DNA of 64,000 bases from Streptomyces caniferus (GTDB lineage: Bacteria; Actinomycetota; Actinomycetes; Streptomycetales; Streptomycetaceae). The stretch lies in contig NZ_BLIN01000002.1 in NCBI RefSeq assembly GCF_009811555.1, positions 1,364,001-1,428,000 on the forward strand. The letters run 5' to 3'. This document shows, piece by piece, positions 42,101 to 51,015 of this stretch. The translations under genes and the position numbers were made by a program. Under the pieces are notes generated by a model. The model was not told the origin of the DNA. It was given only the letters and a program-made list of their open reading frames with translations, and searched no databases. The number at the start of each line of letters is the position of its first letter. The stretch's first letter is position 1.

Positions 42101-43179
42101 GCATCACGACCGACCGCCCCGCGGTCTCGAACGGCGGCGGCCCGCTTCCGGTCTCCCTCAAGCAGGCCCGGCTGCCCCGCTGGACCCCGCCGGTCCTCGC
42201 GCTGGTCGCGGCCGGTGCGGGCTGCGGCATCGGGCTGGCCGCCGGCCTGGACAGCACCCTCCAGTGGGGCCTGATCGCCGCCCTGCTCTTCATCCTCGGC
42301 ACGTTCGCCCTGGCCGCCGGCGTCGAGGGCGCCCGGCAGGCCAAGGACCGGCTGGCCACCTGCCTGGTCTGGATCGCCTTCCTGATCGCCGTCATACCGC
42401 TGGCCTCCCTCCTGTGGGAGACCATCGCCCGCGGCACCAAGGTCCTCAACGGCTACTTCCTGTCCCACTCCATGGGCACCACCCCGGACGCGCTGCCCGG
42501 CGGCGGCATCTACCACGCGATCATCGGCACCCTGGAGCAGGTCGGCCTGGCCACCCTGATCGCCGCGCCGATCGGTCTGCTCACCGCGATCTACCTCGTC
42601 GAGTACGGACGCGGCCGGCTCGCCCGGGCCGTCACCTTCTTCGTCGACGTCATGACCGGCATCCCGTCGATCGTGGCCGGCCTGTTCGTCCTCTCCGTGT
42701 GGATCCTGATCCTCGGCTTCGGCCCGTCCGGCTTCGCCGGCTCGATGGCCCTGGCGATCCTGATGATGCCGGTCGTGGTCCGCTCCACCGAGGAGATGCT
42801 CAAGCTCGTCCCGAACGAGCTGCGCGAGGCGTCGCTGGCCCTCGGCGTGCCCAAGTGGCGCACGATCCTCAAGGTCGTCCTGCCGACCTCGATCGGCGGC
42901 ATCACCACCGGCGTGATGCTCTCCATCGCGCGTATCACCGGTGAGACGGCCCCCGTGCTGCTCCTGGTGTGGGGCGCGAAGACGATCAACAACAACCCCT
43001 TCGAAGACGCCCAGCAGTCGCTTCCGCTCTACGTCTTCCAGCAGTGGCAGCAGGGCTCCGAGGCCTCCTACGACCGCGCCTGGGCCGCGGCTCTGGTCCT
43101 CATCGCCTTCGTGATGATCCTCAACCTGCTGGCCCGCGGCATCGCCCGCTGGAAGGCCCCTCGCGGAGGACGGAGTTGA
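42097..43179 (+). CDS. pstA: PstA, phosphate ABC permease
   Basis: 360 aa, more helices than usual (extra pair near the N-terminus, about 25-90). Conserved loop ELREASLALGVPKWRTILKVVLPT. Works with PstC as the membrane pore. ATG 42097 follows the bridging frame. A 139-bp gap with a hairpin separates it from pstB. Confidence 0.95.
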   Translation: MSITTDRPAVSNGGGPLPVSLKQARLPRWTPPVLALVAAGAGCGIGLAAGLDSTLQWGLIAALLFILGTFALAAGVEGARQAKDRLATCLVWIAFLIAVIPLASLLWETIARGTKVLNGYFLSHSMGTTPDALPGGGIYHAIIGTLEQVGLATLIAAPIGLLTAIYLVEYGRGRLARAVTFFVDVMTGIPSIVAGLFVLSVWILILGFGPSGFAGSMALAILMMPVVVRSTEEMLKLVPNELREASLALGVPKWRTILKVVLPTSIGGITTGVMLSIARITGETAPVLLLVWGAKTINNNPFEDAQQSLPLYVFQQWQQGSEASYDRAWAAALVLIAFVMILNLLARGIARWKAPRGGRS

Positions 43180-43190
43180 GCTGCGGCACA

Positions 43191-43233
43191 GGCCGGGGGG
43201 CGCACCCGAGGAACGAGGGTGCGGCGCCCGGCC
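43191..43233 (+). terminator. Hairpin between pstA and pstB
   Basis: Seventeen-bp stem with two mismatches (43191-43207 with 43217-43233) and a 9-nt loop. It may attenuate or protect mRNA ends within the operon. Confidence 0.55.
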
Positions 43234-43318
43234 GGAGCGGAAGCGAGACGAAGTCCGACCATTTTGACGCAGCCCGGCCGCTGACCCAGCCCGGCGACAG
43301 AAAGAAGCAGTGATTTCC

Positions 43319-44095
43319 ATGGCCAAGCGAATCGACGTCAGCGGCCTCTCCGCCTACTACGGCAGCCACAAGGCCATCGACGACATCTCGATGACGGTCG
43401 AGCCGCGCTCCGTGACCGCCTTCATCGGCCCCTCCGGCTGCGGCAAGTCGACCTTCCTGCGCACCCTGAACCGGATGCACGAGGTCACCCCCGGCGGCCG
43501 CGTCGAGGGCAAGGTGATGCTGGACGACGAGGACCTCTACGGCTCCGGCGTCGACCCGGTCGCCGTCCGCCGCACCGTCGGCATGGTCTTCCAGCGGCCC
43601 AACCCGTTCCCCACGATGTCGATCTTCGACAACGTCGCCGCCGGTCTGCGGCTGAACGGCTCGTACAAGAAGAGCGAGCTCAAGGACGTCGTCGAGAAGT
43701 CCCTCAAGGGCGCCAACCTCTGGAACGAGGTCAAGGACCGGCTGAACAAGCCCGGCTCGGGCCTCTCCGGCGGCCAGCAGCAGCGGCTGTGCATCGCCCG
43801 CGCCATCGCGGTGGAGCCGCAGGTGCTGCTGATGGACGAGCCGTGCTCGGCGCTCGACCCGATCTCCACCCTCGCCATCGAGGACCTGATCGGTGAGCTC
43901 AAGGAGCGCTTCACGATCGTCATCGTCACGCACAACATGCAGCAGGCCGCGCGCGTCTCGGACCGTACGGCCTTCTTCAACCTCGCCGCCGTCGGCCAGC
44001 CCGGCAAGCTGGTCGAGATCGACGAGACCGAGCGGATCTTCTCCAACCCGTCGGTGCAGGCCACGGAGGACTACATCTCCGGCCGCTTCGGCTGA
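43319..44095 (+). CDS. pstB: PstB, phosphate ABC ATPase
   Basis: 258 aa. Walker [11 protein letters not shown]-loop VFQRPNPFP (PstB-specific), signature LSGGQQQR, Walker [15 protein letters not shown]-loop VTHNMQQA. Energises PstCA. ATG 43319 is preferred over an ATT at 43310 by conservation. Last gene of the operon; followed by a strong terminator. Confidence 0.97.
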   Translation: MAKRIDVSGLSAYYGSHKAIDDISMTVEPRSVTAFIGPSGCGKSTFLRTLNRMHEVTPGGRVEGKVMLDDEDLYGSGVDPVAVRRTVGMVFQRPNPFPTMSIFDNVAAGLRLNGSYKKSELKDVVEKSLKGANLWNEVKDRLNKPGSGLSGGQQQRLCIARAIAVEPQVLLMDEPCSALDPISTLAIEDLIGELKERFTIVIVTHNMQQAARVSDRTAFFNLAAVGQPGKLVEIDETERIFSNPSVQATEDYISGRFG

Positions 44096-44178
44096 GCCGC
44101 GAGCGCGCCCCGGCCGCACGGCCGGGGCCGCCCCACCACGTCCTGCGGTGCTGCATGGCGGTGCCACCGCACGACGAA

Positions 44179-44208
44179 GGGCCCGCCCCTCTTCCCGGGG
44201 GCGGGCCC
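44179..44208. terminator. Terminator between pstB and pit
   Basis: Eleven-bp perfect stem (arm GGGCCCGCCCC, partner 44198-44208), 8-nt loop, followed by ATTCTGTGTTCT. Serves convergent transcripts. Confidence 0.8.
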
Positions 44209-44257
44209 ATTCTGTGTTCTGTGTGCCGTGGCCTGCTGTGTGCGGTGGCCGGGTCGG

Positions 44258-45256
44258 TCAGCCGAAGGCCAGCCGGATCAGCCAGAACGCCAGCGCCGCG
44301 ACCAGCGCCGCCGCCGGCATGGTGATGAACCAGCCCATCACGATGTTCTTGGCGACGCCCCAGCGCACCGCACGCGGGCCCTTGGTCGAGCCGACACCCA
44401 TGATCGCGGAGGTGATCACATGGGTCGTGGAGATCGGCGCCTGGAACATGAACGAGGCGGTGTACATGACCGAGGCGGCGGTGGTCTCCGCGGCGAAGCC
44501 CTGCGGCGGGTCCAGCTCGATGATGCGGCGGCCCAGGGTGCGCATGATGCGCCAGCCGCCCGCGTACGTGCCCAGCGAGAGGGTGAGCGCACAAGCCAGC
44601 TTGACCCAGATCGGGATGGCGTCGTTCGCGTCCTCGACATCGGCGATGACCAGGGCCATCACCACGACACCCATGGTCTTCTGGGCGTCCTGCAGACCGT
44701 GTCCGAGCGCCATACCGGCGGCCGAGACGGTCTGCGCTATGCGGAAGCCGCGCTTGGCCTTGTGCGGGTTGGACTTACGGAACATCCAGAGGATCACGAC
44801 CATCACGAGATAGCCGAGCACCAGGCCGATGACCGGTGAGATGAACATCGGCAGGACGACCTTTTCGATCACGCCGCCCCAGATGACCTTGGTGCCACCG
44901 GCCAGCGCCGCACCGACCATGCCGCCGAACAAGGCGTGCGAGGACGAGGACGGCAGGCCGAAGTACCAGGTGACGAGGTTCCAGACCACCGCACCGAGCA
45001 GCGCGGCGAAGAGAATGCCCATCCCCTGGTTGCCCTGGGGAGTGGCGATCAGCCCTTCGCTGACCGTCTTGGCGACCCCGCTGCCGAGAAACGCACCGGC
45101 GAGGTTCATCACGGCGGCCATCGCCAGCGCCGCGCGCGGCGTCAGTGCCCGCGTCGAGACCGAGGTCGCGATGGCGTTCGCGGAGTCGTGGAAGCCGTTG
45201 GTATAGGTGAAACCGAGCGCGACCGCGATGGTCACGACGAGCGCGAAGGTGTCCAT
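44258..45256 (-). CDS. pit: Pit, low-affinity phosphate transporter
   Basis: 332 aa, about ten helices, with the PiT signature GFHDSANAIATSVSTRAL near the N-terminus and its repeat GMVGAALAGGTKVIWGG in the second half. Imports phosphate with protons or as metal-phosphate. ATG 45256, 9 bp after the DUF47 gene stop, so the two are cotranscribed. Confidence 0.93.
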   Translation of the reverse strand: MDTFALVVTIAVALGFTYTNGFHDSANAIATSVSTRALTPRAALAMAAVMNLAGAFLGSGVAKTVSEGLIATPQGNQGMGILFAALLGAVVWNLVTWYFGLPSSSSHALFGGMVGAALAGGTKVIWGGVIEKVVLPMFISPVIGLVLGYLVMVVILWMFRKSNPHKAKRGFRIAQTVSAAGMALGHGLQDAQKTMGVVVMALVIADVEDANDAIPIWVKLACALTLSLGTYAGGWRIMRTLGRRIIELDPPQGFAAETTAASVMYTASFMFQAPISTTHVITSAIMGVGSTKGPRAVRWGVAKNIVMGWFITMPAAALVAALAFWLIRLAFG

Positions 45257-45265
45257 AAGCGGCGC

Positions 45266-45886
45266 TCAGGACTCCTTGACCGCGATGGTCTCGACCGTGT
45301 TGGCGACGTGCTCGAACGCGTCCGCCGCCTCTTCCAGGATGTCCACGATCTGCTTGAGCTTGAGGACCTCGATGGCGTCGTACTTGCCGTTGAAGAGGTG
45401 CGCGAGCAGCTTGCGGTGGATCTGGTCGGCCTGGTTCTCCAGGCGGTTGACCTCGATCCAGTACTCGGTGAGGTTGGTCATGGTCCGCAGATGCGGCATG
45501 GCCTCGGCGGTCAGCTCGGCCGCCCGTGCCAGTACCTCGATCTGCTGGTCGATGCCCTTGGGCAGTTCCTCGACCTTGTAGAGGACGACCAGGTCGACCG
45601 CCTCTTCCATGAAGTCCATGATGTCGTCGAGCGACGAGGCGAGGTTGTAGATGTCCTCGCGGTCGAACGGCGTGATGAACGAGGAGTTCAGCTGGTGGAA
45701 GATCGCGTGGGTAGCGTCGTCACCCGCGTGCTCCGCCGCCCGCATCCGCTCGGCGATCTCTGCACGAGCGGAGGCGTCCGCCCCGAGCAGTTCCATCAGG
45801 AGCTTGGAGCCCGTGACGATGTTGTCCGCGGAGGCGGCGAACATGTCGTAGAAGCTCGTCTCCCTGGGGGTCAGACGAAAGCGCAC
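45266..45886 (-). CDS. DUF47 PhoU-like protein
   Basis: 206 aa, two three-helix PhoU-type bundles (EIAERMRAAEHAGDDATHAIFHQLNSSFITPFDREDIYNLASSLDDIMDFMEE). Typical partner of Pit transporters, thought to regulate them. Start is GTG 45886. Divergent from csoR with a 194-bp gap. Confidence 0.92.
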   Translation of the reverse strand: MRFRLTPRETSFYDMFAASADNIVTGSKLLMELLGADASARAEIAERMRAAEHAGDDATHAIFHQLNSSFITPFDREDIYNLASSLDDIMDFMEEAVDLVVLYKVEELPKGIDQQIEVLARAAELTAEAMPHLRTMTNLTEYWIEVNRLENQADQIHRKLLAHLFNGKYDAIEVLKLKQIVDILEEAADAFEHVANTVETIAVKES

Positions 45887-46031
45887 GTGAAATCCTCGGG
45901 GTGCATCGGATTCGGTCGAGTTGATGCTAGGCGCATCATCCAGCCACAGCTAACCGGCATTCCTTCAGTGTCGCCCATCGTGCAGCATGCTCTGCACGGG
46001 GTACCACAGGTGCCCGCAAAGTTCGGTACCA

Positions 46032-46050
46032 TATACCCACCAGGGGTATA
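46032..46050. promoter_or_regulatory. CsoR operator
   Basis: Palindrome TATACCC-N5-GGGTATA at 46032-46050, 31 bases ahead of csoR. It fits the pseudo-palindromic GC-rich copper-responsive CsoR sites flanked by TA steps. Also near the DUF47 promoter. Confidence 0.75.
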
Positions 46051-46080
46051 TAGATCGCCTAGATACCACGGGAGACGGCC

Positions 46081-46497
46081 ATGACGACCACGGACGCCGA
46101 CACCAACGGCAGCGCCGCAGCCGCCGCGGCCTGCCACCCCCAGCAGCCGGGCGCCGACCCCCGGGGCGCTGCTCAAACCGTGACCGATAACGCAGATAAT
46201 TCGGCGACATCCGGCACCCACGGCTACGCACAGCAGAAGGACGCGCACATCAAGCGACTGCGCCGGATCGAGGGCCAGATCCGCGGGCTGCAGCGGATGC
46301 TCGAAGAGGATGTCTACTGCATCGACATACTCACCCAGGTCTCGGCGAGCACCAAGGGCCTGCAGTCCTTCGGCCTCCAGCTCCTGGAGGAGCATCTGCG
46401 CCACTGCGTCGCCGACGCGGCCGTCAAGGGCCCCGAGGCCATCGACGCCAAGGTCCAGGAGGCCACCAAGGCCATCGAGCGGATGCTGCGCACCTGA
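46081..46497 (+). CDS. csoR: CsoR, copper-sensing repressor
   Basis: 138 aa, all-helical DUF156 regulator. Cu(I) ligands Cys-His-Cys are visible: Cys in VYCIDILTQ, His and Cys in EEHLRHC. Orthologue of SCO4136, which represses copper export genes and is released by Cu(I). The N-terminal 45 residues are Ala/Gln-rich and unstructured. ATG 46081; operator just ahead suggests autoregulation. Confidence 0.93.
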   Translation: MTTTDADTNGSAAAAAACHPQQPGADPRGAAQTVTDNADNSATSGTHGYAQQKDAHIKRLRRIEGQIRGLQRMLEEDVYCIDILTQVSASTKGLQSFGLQLLEEHLRHCVADAAVKGPEAIDAKVQEATKAIERMLRT

Positions 46498-46522
46498 GCC
46501 GGCCGGCCCGTCGCGCCCCGCA

Positions 46523-46735
46523 CTAACCGGGGGAGCGCCTCGTCGGACCGGCCAACGGATGCACCCGGTCCGCGCCGTCGCCGTCCGCCCCGTCGACCTC
46601 CAGCACCTCGTCGATGCGGTCCGGGCTGAGCCGGTCCTCGCTCGCGGCCGCTGCCGCGATCATCAACTCACCGGTCAGGTCGATCTCGACGAGGGCTACG
46701 TAGTCCTGGACCGTCGTAGGGCGGTGTCCGGCCAC
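46523..46735 (-). CDS. Small hypothetical protein
   Basis: 70 aa. GTG 46735 is chosen because AAGGAGGAGG lies 8 bases upstream. Sequence AGHRPTTVQDYVALVEIDLTGELMIAAAAAS is followed by acidic LSPDRIDEVLEVD. I recognise no family; the strong SD and coding character support a real gene. Convergent with csoR, 25 bp apart. Confidence 0.6.
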   Translation of the reverse strand: MAGHRPTTVQDYVALVEIDLTGELMIAAAAASEDRLSPDRIDEVLEVDGADGDGADRVHPLAGPTRRSPG

Positions 46736-46881
46736 GTACAACACCTCCTCCTTCGAGCGCCTTCCCACGCCTGGGGTGGTTACCGTCAGCGTAAAGACGG
46801 GCGCACGCTCCGCGCATGGCACGGATGGACCATTTCCGCCATCCGGCAAGCACCCCCGTCACGTGCCCCGGCCGCCCTGTT

Positions 46882-47742
46882 CTAGCGCGCGGCCGAAGCG
46901 ATCTTGCCCGCGTAGATGTCGCGCTCGTCCGGCAGCTGTACCGCGACCCTTGTACCGAAATCCGATAGTTCCGTGGTGGATGTCACCGATGCCCCCTTCG
47001 GTGCGCCGTTGGCGAAGCGGAACCACTGGCGCACCTTGCGCAGCCGCCCGTCCTCGTCCAGATACGCGTCGAAGGGCACCGCGTCGGTGGTGAACCCCTG
47101 TTCCGCGGCGACCAGCGCGGGCCTCGTGCGCGGCGACGCCTGCCGGGCGGCCGCCCCGATGTCCGTCGTCCCGCGGTAGTGCCGCACCCTGACGCCGTCC
47201 AGCCGCTCCTCGCCCTGGTAGGTCACCTCCCGTGCGCCGCGCAGCAGTTCCGCGGCGGCCAGCGGATCCGTCGCCCCGCCGGTGACCAGGTTCCCGTCGC
47301 TCAGCGACGCGGTGTAGATCCGCACCCACTTGTCGGCGGGCACCCCCGCCCCGCGGTTCTTCATGAACAGCGCACCGGGCGCGAGGATCTCCGTGATCGG
47401 CTGGTGGCCGCCGCCGGGCCGGCCCGCGGGATCGGGGAGGACCACCCGCAGCCGCCCGGTGCTCGTGGCGAAGTCGTAGCCGCCGGTGCCGCGGATGGCG
47501 ACGCGGGTGCCGCCGCTGACCGTCTCCATGGACGTACGGATACCGGCGGAGCCGGCCCGCAGCAGGGCGGCGGCACTGTTGCGGACCTCCGCGGCGGCAG
47601 TGGCCCGGCCGGACGGGTCCTGGTCGTCGGCCGCGGCCCCGTCCGGGGAACAGCCCGTCGTCAGCAGCCCGACCGCCAGACCCGTCCCGCACGCCACGGC
47701 CACGGCGACCGCACCGCCGCCTCGCCTGTCCTGCACCACCAT
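46882..47742 (-). CDS. LppX/LprG-like lipoprotein
   Basis: 286 aa. Signal peptide with lipobox TTGC at about residues 28-31, Ala-rich linker, then beta-rich domain (TGRLRVVLPDP, GALFMKNRGAG, VTYQGEERLDGVRVRHYRGT) like LppX/LprG lipid-binding lipoproteins or outer-layer sensor proteins. Start is ATG 47742. Function unknown; membrane-anchored outside the cell. Confidence 0.75.
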   Translation of the reverse strand: MVVQDRRGGGAVAVAVACGTGLAVGLLTTGCSPDGAAADDQDPSGRATAAAEVRNSAAALLRAGSAGIRTSMETVSGGTRVAIRGTGGYDFATSTGRLRVVLPDPAGRPGGGHQPITEILAPGALFMKNRGAGVPADKWVRIYTASLSDGNLVTGGATDPLAAAELLRGAREVTYQGEERLDGVRVRHYRGTTDIGAAARQASPRTRPALVAAEQGFTTDAVPFDAYLDEDGRLRKVRQWFRFANGAPKGASVTSTTELSDFGTRVAVQLPDERDIYAGKIASAAR

Positions 47743-47915
47743 CGCGTACGAGCCCCCTCGGCCGCTGTCTTCGGGATCGGCCTGGGCCGGCCGGTCCGCT
47801 CGGGAGGGTCACACGTTCCGCCACCGCCGCCGCTGACGTTCCGTCGACCGTCCGGTTCAACGACCGTCGAGGGGGCTCGTCACGCAAGGGCACCTGGGAC
47901 GCGTAGCGTGACAGG

Positions 47916-48107
47916 GTGCCCGACCGAGCCCCCCATGCGACCTCGACCACCGAAAGCGGTTCCTTCTGCACGGCCCGCTGCGCCTGCGGCTGGCGGGGGC
48001 CGGCCCGCCGTGCCCGCTCCCAGGCCCGTACGGACGCGGAGCGCCATCTGTCCGAGGCCCCGGCCGGACCACCTGCCGGCACCGGCTCCGAGCGCCCTCT
48101 GGAATGA
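47916..48107 (+). CDS. Small Cys-containing hypothetical protein
   Basis: 63 aa with CTARCACGWRGPARRARSQARTDAE, a Cys-x3-Cys-x-Cys pattern before an Arg/Ala-rich helix; I recall similar short Streptomyces proteins but no function. A -10 like TAGCGT (47904-47909) lies 7 bases before GTG 47916, so probably leaderless. Confidence 0.55.
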   Translation: MPDRAPHATSTTESGSFCTARCACGWRGPARRARSQARTDAERHLSEAPAGPPAGTGSERPLE

Positions 48108-48354
48108 GCGAGTCCGTTCCGGGAACCCGCCACGCCCGTACGGCATCTGCCTAGTGAGGGAAGCAAACGCACCACGCCGGTAACGGACTTCACGGACGGC
48201 ACCGGACAGCGCGGAGCATTACCGGGCACGGCGCCACGCGCGGACAGCGCGCCGCATCCGCCCGGTACTGCGTTCCCGGCACGTGCCCCGCGACCAGCGG
48301 CCGGCCATCGGCAGCGGGGCAGGACCGTACGGACATCGAGGGGGACTCATCCCA

Positions 48355-49974
48355 GTGAAGCGGCGCACACTCCTGCAGGCGGGCGGCGGACTCGCGGCGA
48401 CCTCGGTCGCCTTTGCCACCGGCTGCGACAACAAGACCGGCAAGGCGGGTGCGGCGTCCTCCACATCCGCCACGGGCGGCGCGACCGGCACCGGCGCGGC
48501 ACAGACCAACGCGGCCTCGGCCCCCGCCGGCGCCGTCCGCGGCCGCGCCTCCCAGGCGTCCTGGACCGCACTGGGCAAGAGCCTGGACGGCAAGCTGGTG
48601 CGCGCCTCCGACGCCGCCTACGCGACCGCCCGCCGCCTCTACAACACCCGCTACGACACGCTGAAGCCGTCGGCCATCGCGTATGTCGAGCACCCGTCGG
48701 ACATCGCCGAATGCCTCGCCTTCGCCCGCCGCTACGACACCCCGGTCGCCATCCGCAGCGGCGGCCACTCCTACGCCGGCTGGTCCAGCGGCAACAACAA
48801 GCTCGTCATCGACGTCTCCGCGCTCTCCAAGGTCGGCGCGCCGTCCGGCGGCACCACCCGCATCGGGGCGGGCGCCAAGCTCATCGACGTGTACGAGGGC
48901 CTGGGCGCGCACGGCGTGACCATACCCGGGGGCTCCTGCCCCACCGTCGGCATATCCGGTCTCACCCTCGGCGGCGGCCATGGCGTGGTCTCCCGCGCCT
49001 ACGGCCTGACCTGCGACAGCCTCGTCGGCGCCACCCTGGTCACGGCCGACGGCAAGACCGTCGACTGCGACAAGAAGCAGCACGCCGACCTGTTCTGGGC
49101 GCTGCGCGGCGCCGGCAACGGCAACTTCGGCGTGGTGACCGAGCTCCGCTTCCGTACGCATCCGGCGCCCCGTGCCGTGATGGCGTACATGACCTGGCCG
49201 TGGTCCAAGGCGGCGAAGGTCGTGGCGTCCTGGCAGAAGTGGGGCCCGGTGCAGGCCGACGAGATATGGTCCGCCTGCCATCTCGACGCCCGCCCCGGCA
49301 ACACCCCGTCCGTCTCCGTCGCGGCCTTCTCGCTGGGCAGCTACCGCGAACTGCAGAACGCCGTCGACAAGCTCGCCGACCAGCCGGGCGGCCCCGGCCC
49401 CGCCACCTCGGTCCACCTCACGCCGACCGGCTACCTGGACGCGATGGAGTCCTACGCGGGCTGCTCGTCGAAGTCCACGGCGCAGTGCCACATGCCGGGT
49501 TCGCTGCCCGGCCACACCGGCTCCGGCCAACTGGGCCGCGAGACCTACGCCGCCCGCTCGCACTTCTTCGACCGCTCGCTGTCCACGGCCGGTATCCGCA
49601 CCCTGATGGACCAGATCGAGCGCGGCGGCCGCAAGGGCGTCAGCGGGAACGTGGCGCTGACGGCGCTGGGCGGCGCCGTCAACCGCGTCGGGCGCACCGA
49701 CACCGCCTTCGTCCACCGCGGCTCGCGGTTCCTGGCCCAGTACTTGACGTCCTGGCCGGCGAACGGCTCGTCCGCCACCCGCACAGCGTGGCTGAATTCC
49801 TTCCACGACGCGATGCGCCGCTACTCCTCGGGCGCCGCCTACCAGAACTACACCGACCCGGGGCTCAGCGACTGGAAGTCCGCCTACTACGGCGCCGCCG
49901 CGACCCGCCTCGCCCAGGTCAAGCGGACCTACGACCCGCAGCGGCTGTTCAGCACCTTCCCGCAGGCGCTCTGA
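48355..49974 (+). CDS. Tat-exported FAD-linked oxidase (BBE type, bicovalent FAD)
   Basis: 539 aa. Twin-arginine start (KRRTLLQAGGGLAATS) with a lipobox-like ATGC. FAD domain has His in RSGGHSYAGWS and Cys in GSCPTVGISGLTLGGG, the two attachment residues of bicovalently bound FAD in berberine-bridge-like enzymes; C-terminal BBE domain (YQNYTDPGLSDWKSAYYG, YDPQRLFS). Oxidises carbohydrates or alkaloid-like substrates; substrate unknown. GTG 48355. Confidence 0.92.
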   Translation: MKRRTLLQAGGGLAATSVAFATGCDNKTGKAGAASSTSATGGATGTGAAQTNAASAPAGAVRGRASQASWTALGKSLDGKLVRASDAAYATARRLYNTRYDTLKPSAIAYVEHPSDIAECLAFARRYDTPVAIRSGGHSYAGWSSGNNKLVIDVSALSKVGAPSGGTTRIGAGAKLIDVYEGLGAHGVTIPGGSCPTVGISGLTLGGGHGVVSRAYGLTCDSLVGATLVTADGKTVDCDKKQHADLFWALRGAGNGNFGVVTELRFRTHPAPRAVMAYMTWPWSKAAKVVASWQKWGPVQADEIWSACHLDARPGNTPSVSVAAFSLGSYRELQNAVDKLADQPGGPGPATSVHLTPTGYLDAMESYAGCSSKSTAQCHMPGSLPGHTGSGQLGRETYAARSHFFDRSLSTAGIRTLMDQIERGGRKGVSGNVALTALGGAVNRVGRTDTAFVHRGSRFLAQYLTSWPANGSSATRTAWLNSFHDAMRRYSSGAAYQNYTDPGLSDWKSAYYGAAATRLAQVKRTYDPQRLFSTFPQAL

Positions 49975-49989
49975 CACCGGCGGGCACAC

Positions 49990-50024
49990 GGACGGCCCGG
50001 CCCCGTGAGGGGTCCGGGCCGTCC
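49990..50024. terminator. Bidirectional hairpin terminator
   Basis: Stem of about 15 bp with one bulge (arm GGACGGCCCGGCCCC, partner 50009-50024), loop GTGA, between convergent oxidase and PAP2 genes. Confidence 0.8.
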
Positions 50025-50090
50025 GCATCCGCCAGGTCGTCGCTCCCGTGGGCCGCCGGACCGGTTCGTGCCACCCGGTCCGACGGCCCC

Positions 50091-50810
50091 TCAGGCCGCC
50101 AGGTCCTTGTCCCGCTCCTTGTGCCCCCGCGGCATCGCCGATCCGGTGGCGACCACCCGGCCGCCCTCGGCGTCCTGCCCCGCGCCGCCGTCCGCACCCG
50201 GCGCCCGCACCAGCCACGCCACCTTGGACCGGCCGATCGCCGTCGTCAGCGGCACCAGCAGCGCCTGCGCGAGCGGCGCGAGCAGCAGCGCGACGGCGGT
50301 GCCCAGCGCGAAGCCGCCGACCACGTCGGTCGGGTAGTGCACGCCCATGTAGACGCGGCAGAAGCCCTCGGCGAGCGCCAGCGCGATCCCGATCAGGCCG
50401 TACTTCCGGTGGGCGACGAACAGGGCGACGCCGACCGCCATGGTGAGCGTCGCGTGATCGCTCACGAACGAGAAGTCGCTCTTGCCGGGGATCAGCACTT
50501 CCAGGCCGGCATGGTCCTTGAACGGCCGCGGCCGCTCCACGAACCCCCGGATCGGGATATTGGCCAGCAGCGCGAGGCCCGCGGCCAGCGGCGCCCAGAC
50601 CAGGCCCGCGACGGCGGACGGCGCGCCCGGCCGGCGGCGCGCCGACCACCAGGCGATCACACACAGCACCGCGAGGCCGGCGATGATGCCGTACTCGCCG
50701 ATGTACTCCATGGCCTTGTTGACCCAGTGGGGGGCGTCCTTCGCGAGGCCGTTGATGCCGTCGAGCACGTCGACGTCGGGGTTCGGCCCCTCGAGTGCGA
50801 GTCCAGCCAT
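50091..50810 (-). CDS. PAP2-family membrane phosphatase
   Basis: 239 aa, about five or six helices. Motifs: FVERPRPF (C1-type, Arg-Pro), FSFVSDHATLTMA (C2: SDHA in place of SGH) and RVYMGVHYPTDVVGG (C3 with catalytic His). Dephosphorylates lipid phosphates such as undecaprenyl-PP or phosphatidic acid. ATG 50810. C-terminal Lys/Asp tail cytosolic. Confidence 0.88.
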   Translation of the reverse strand: MAGLALEGPNPDVDVLDGINGLAKDAPHWVNKAMEYIGEYGIIAGLAVLCVIAWWSARRRPGAPSAVAGLVWAPLAAGLALLANIPIRGFVERPRPFKDHAGLEVLIPGKSDFSFVSDHATLTMAVGVALFVAHRKYGLIGIALALAEGFCRVYMGVHYPTDVVGGFALGTAVALLLAPLAQALLVPLTTAIGRSKVAWLVRAPGADGGAGQDAEGGRVVATGSAMPRGHKERDKDLAA

Positions 50811-51015
50811 CTGCCGCGGCCCCTTATCTTTCGCGCGCGCGAGCGCCGTCGTGTGCTGCCTGCCCCCGTGGTCGTCGAGCGTGTGCTGCGTCCAGCTCTG
50901 CTACGTCCCCACGCCAAGGAAACGCGATGTCCACCCCGGCCGTTCCACTCTCCACCGGATGATCACCAGGACGTTATCGAAGCTTGATTCATCACTGCAG
51001 TTCAGGGCCCTATGT

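Noticed and set aside
42024..42944. Long alternate frame over pstA
   Set aside because: Arg/Pro/His-rich shadow; pstA in another frame carries the permease motifs.
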